From contig NZ_JAKRMS010000012.1 of NCBI RefSeq assembly GCF_022346185.1, positions 1 to 49,815 on the forward strand: a stretch of 49,815 nucleotides of DNA. Direction: 5' to 3'. Below, one piece after another: positions 48,567-49,815 of this stretch (its first letter is position 1; every line of letters starts with the position of its first letter). Under the pieces are notes generated by a model. It was not told the origin of the DNA and did not search any database. It was given only the letters and a program-made list of their open reading frames with translations. The DNA comes from Cellulomonas sp. ACRRI (GTDB lineage: Bacteria; Actinomycetota; Actinomycetes; Actinomycetales; Cellulomonadaceae). A program made the translations under genes and the position numbers.

Positions 48567-49815
48567 ATGCGAGCACCTCGTGCCGCGACCGGGGCGCTCG
48601 TCCTCGACCTGATCCGCACGCACGGCACGGTCAGCAGGGTCGAGCTCGCCGACCGGTCCGGGCTCACCGCGGCGACCATCACGCACGTCGTGCGGGACCT
48701 CATGGCCGAGGGCCTGGTGCACGAGGTCGGGCGCGTCACCGGCGGCGTCGGCTCGCCGCGCCGGCTGCTGGAGCTGGACGCCGGCGCGTGGTTCGCTGTC
48801 GGCGTGCAGCTCGACCGGTGCGCGAGCAGCGTCGTGGTGACCGACTTCGCCGGGCGCCGGGTCGCCTCCACCGGGGTGCGCGGCGTCGGTCGCGGCGCCC
48901 CCGACGACACCCTCCCGGTGCTCGCCCGGCACATCGACCTGCTGCTGGCCGGCGCCGGCATCCCGCGCGACCGGGTGCTCGGCGTCGGGCTGGTGACGCA
49001 CGGTCCCCAGGACCGGGCGGCGGGGGCCGTGCTCACCGGTCAGCCGACGCCGCAGTGGCGCGACTACCCGCTCACCGGGACGCTCTCCCGGCTGCTGGGC
49101 CTGCCGGTGCTGCTGGAGAACGACGCGACCGCGGCCGCCGTGGGGGAGCAGTGGGTCGGCGCCCTCGACGTCGACACCTTCGGCGTGCTCTACATGGCGA
49201 CGGGCGTCGGCGGCGGGGTGATCGCCGGGTCCGAGGTGTACCGCGGCGGCACGGCGAACCCGGTCGAGATCGGGCACGTGCCGGTCGACCCGGCGGGGCC
49301 GGCGTGCGCCTGCGGCAGCCGCGGGTGCGTCGAGGCGCTCGCGGGCCCGGGCGCGGTGGTCGCCGCCGCGCTGCGCGACCCGGCGCTCGCGGGCCGGCTC
49401 GGGCTGGCCGGCGGCGAGGACGCGGTGCTGGCCGACTTCCAGCGGGTCGCGCGCGCCGCCGTGGCCGGCGACGCGGCGTCCGCGGCGCTGCTGGCGGACT
49501 CCGCGCGGCACCTCGGCACCGCGGCCGTGACGCTGATGAACCTGTTCGACCTCGATACCGTCGTGCTGGCCGGCCCGGCCTTCGGCGTCGCGGGGCCGCT
49601 GTACGTCGCCGGGGTGCAGGAGGTGGTCGACGCGGGGGCGCTCGCGCGGCTGCTGCGGCCCGTGCGGGTGCGGCTGTCCCGGGACGTCCGGGTGTCCGCG
49701 GCGGTGGGCGGGGCGCTGGTGGTGCTCCGGTCGCCGCTCGGGCGGCCCGGCGCGAACCCGGCGGGCGCGGCGCCCGCGCCGCCGGCGACCGGCGCACCCG
49801 TACCCGCCCCTCGGC
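48567..49815 (+). CDS. ROK-family transcriptional regulator (3' end missing)
   Basis: 416 residues visible; the frame is open at the window edge, but the sequence has already entered an Ala/Pro-rich tail, so little is missing. The N-terminal winged helix contains LIRTHGTVSRVELADRSG and TAATITHVVRDLMAEGLVHE. The ROK sugar-kinase-like domain has VGLVTHGP, ENDATAAAVGEQW, ATGVGGGVIAGSEVYRG, and the zinc/ROK signature with EIGHVPVDP and CACGSRGCVEALAG. ATG 48567 is chosen because the other in-frame ATG (48546) lies inside the operator palindrome and this one has a -10 six bases upstream. It is likely the sugar-responsive repressor of the divergent operon and of itself. Confidence 0.9.
   Translation, partial: MRAPRAATGALVLDLIRTHGTVSRVELADRSGLTAATITHVVRDLMAEGLVHEVGRVTGGVGSPRRLLELDAGAWFAVGVQLDRCASSVVVTDFAGRRVASTGVRGVGRGAPDDTLPVLARHIDLLLAGAGIPRDRVLGVGLVTHGPQDRAAGAVLTGQPTPQWRDYPLTGTLSRLLGLPVLLENDATAAAVGEQWVGALDVDTFGVLYMATGVGGGVIAGSEVYRGGTANPVEIGHVPVDPAGPACACGSRGCVEALAGPGAVVAAALRDPALAGRLGLAGGEDAVLADFQRVARAAVAGDAASAALLADSARHLGTAAVTLMNLFDLDTVVLAGPAFGVAGPLYVAGVQEVVDAGALARLLRPVRVRLSRDVRVSAAVGGALVVLRSPLGRPGANPAGAAPAPPATGAPVPAPR

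Overview
The window is very GC-rich (roughly three quarters G+C), with an almost exclusive preference for G or C at third codon positions. It carries a chain of genes found together only in Actinobacteria. Gene content (intracellular glycoside hydrolases with a peptide-type ABC importer, a LigD PE-POL protein, whiB7) suggests a Micrococcales member such as Cellulomonas or a close relative. This placement is an inference; no rRNA is present to settle it.

Positions 1-21.6 kb form a conserved genome-maintenance block. Its order matches the Mycobacterium tuberculosis region adnA-adnB-(phosphotransferase here)-nudC-mrx1-uvrD2-whiB7-...-PDZ/Lon protease-UPF0182. It encodes the AdnAB end-resection motor-nuclease, an aminoglycoside-phosphotransferase-fold protein, the NudC pyrophosphatase, a mycoredoxin, UvrD2 helicase, and the antibiotic-resistance regulator WhiB7. 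WhiB7 sits behind a roughly 400-base leader with an upstream ORF and a terminator/antiterminator pair. Further along are an orphan E1/ThiF-like protein, a DUF5679 zinc ribbon, a YgjP-type metallopeptidase, a DUF2342 protein, a membrane PDZ-Lon protease, a PPA1309 protein and a large UPF0182 membrane protein.

Positions 21.7-31.1 kb are more mixed. Two near-identical initiator tRNA genes, each followed by the same terminator hairpin, flank a divergent aldo/keto reductase-TetR pair with twin palindromic operators. Then come a type I GAPDH, a GlxA/AraC-type regulator, a lipoprotein, an epoxide hydrolase, a CYTH-CHAD protein, and an AbiE-type (type IV) toxin-antitoxin pair preceded by a long inverted repeat.

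Positions 31.2-36.6 kb hold a LigD protein with PE and POL domains but no ligase domain. It faces a separate ATP-dependent DNA ligase, with one or two very small genes and a bidirectional hairpin between them. A CPA1 sodium/proton antiporter lies just upstream of the ligase.

Positions 36.7-48.4 kb (minus strand) are one tight oligosaccharide-utilisation operon: substrate-binding lipoprotein, two permeases, two ATPases, then GH42, GH2 and GH1 enzymes, none with a signal peptide. Its promoter is divergent from a ROK-family regulator that runs off the right edge. A perfect 15-bp palindrome lies exactly in the 17-bp spacer of the operon promoter and is the likely ROK operator.

A recurring signal is a TANNNT-like -10 box placed 6-7 bases before a start codon with no Shine-Dalgarno sequence, indicating leaderless transcripts for several genes. 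The most interesting regulatory structure is the whiB7 leader. I did not find a clearly unprecedented multi-gene system; the candidates worth testing are listed in the findings.
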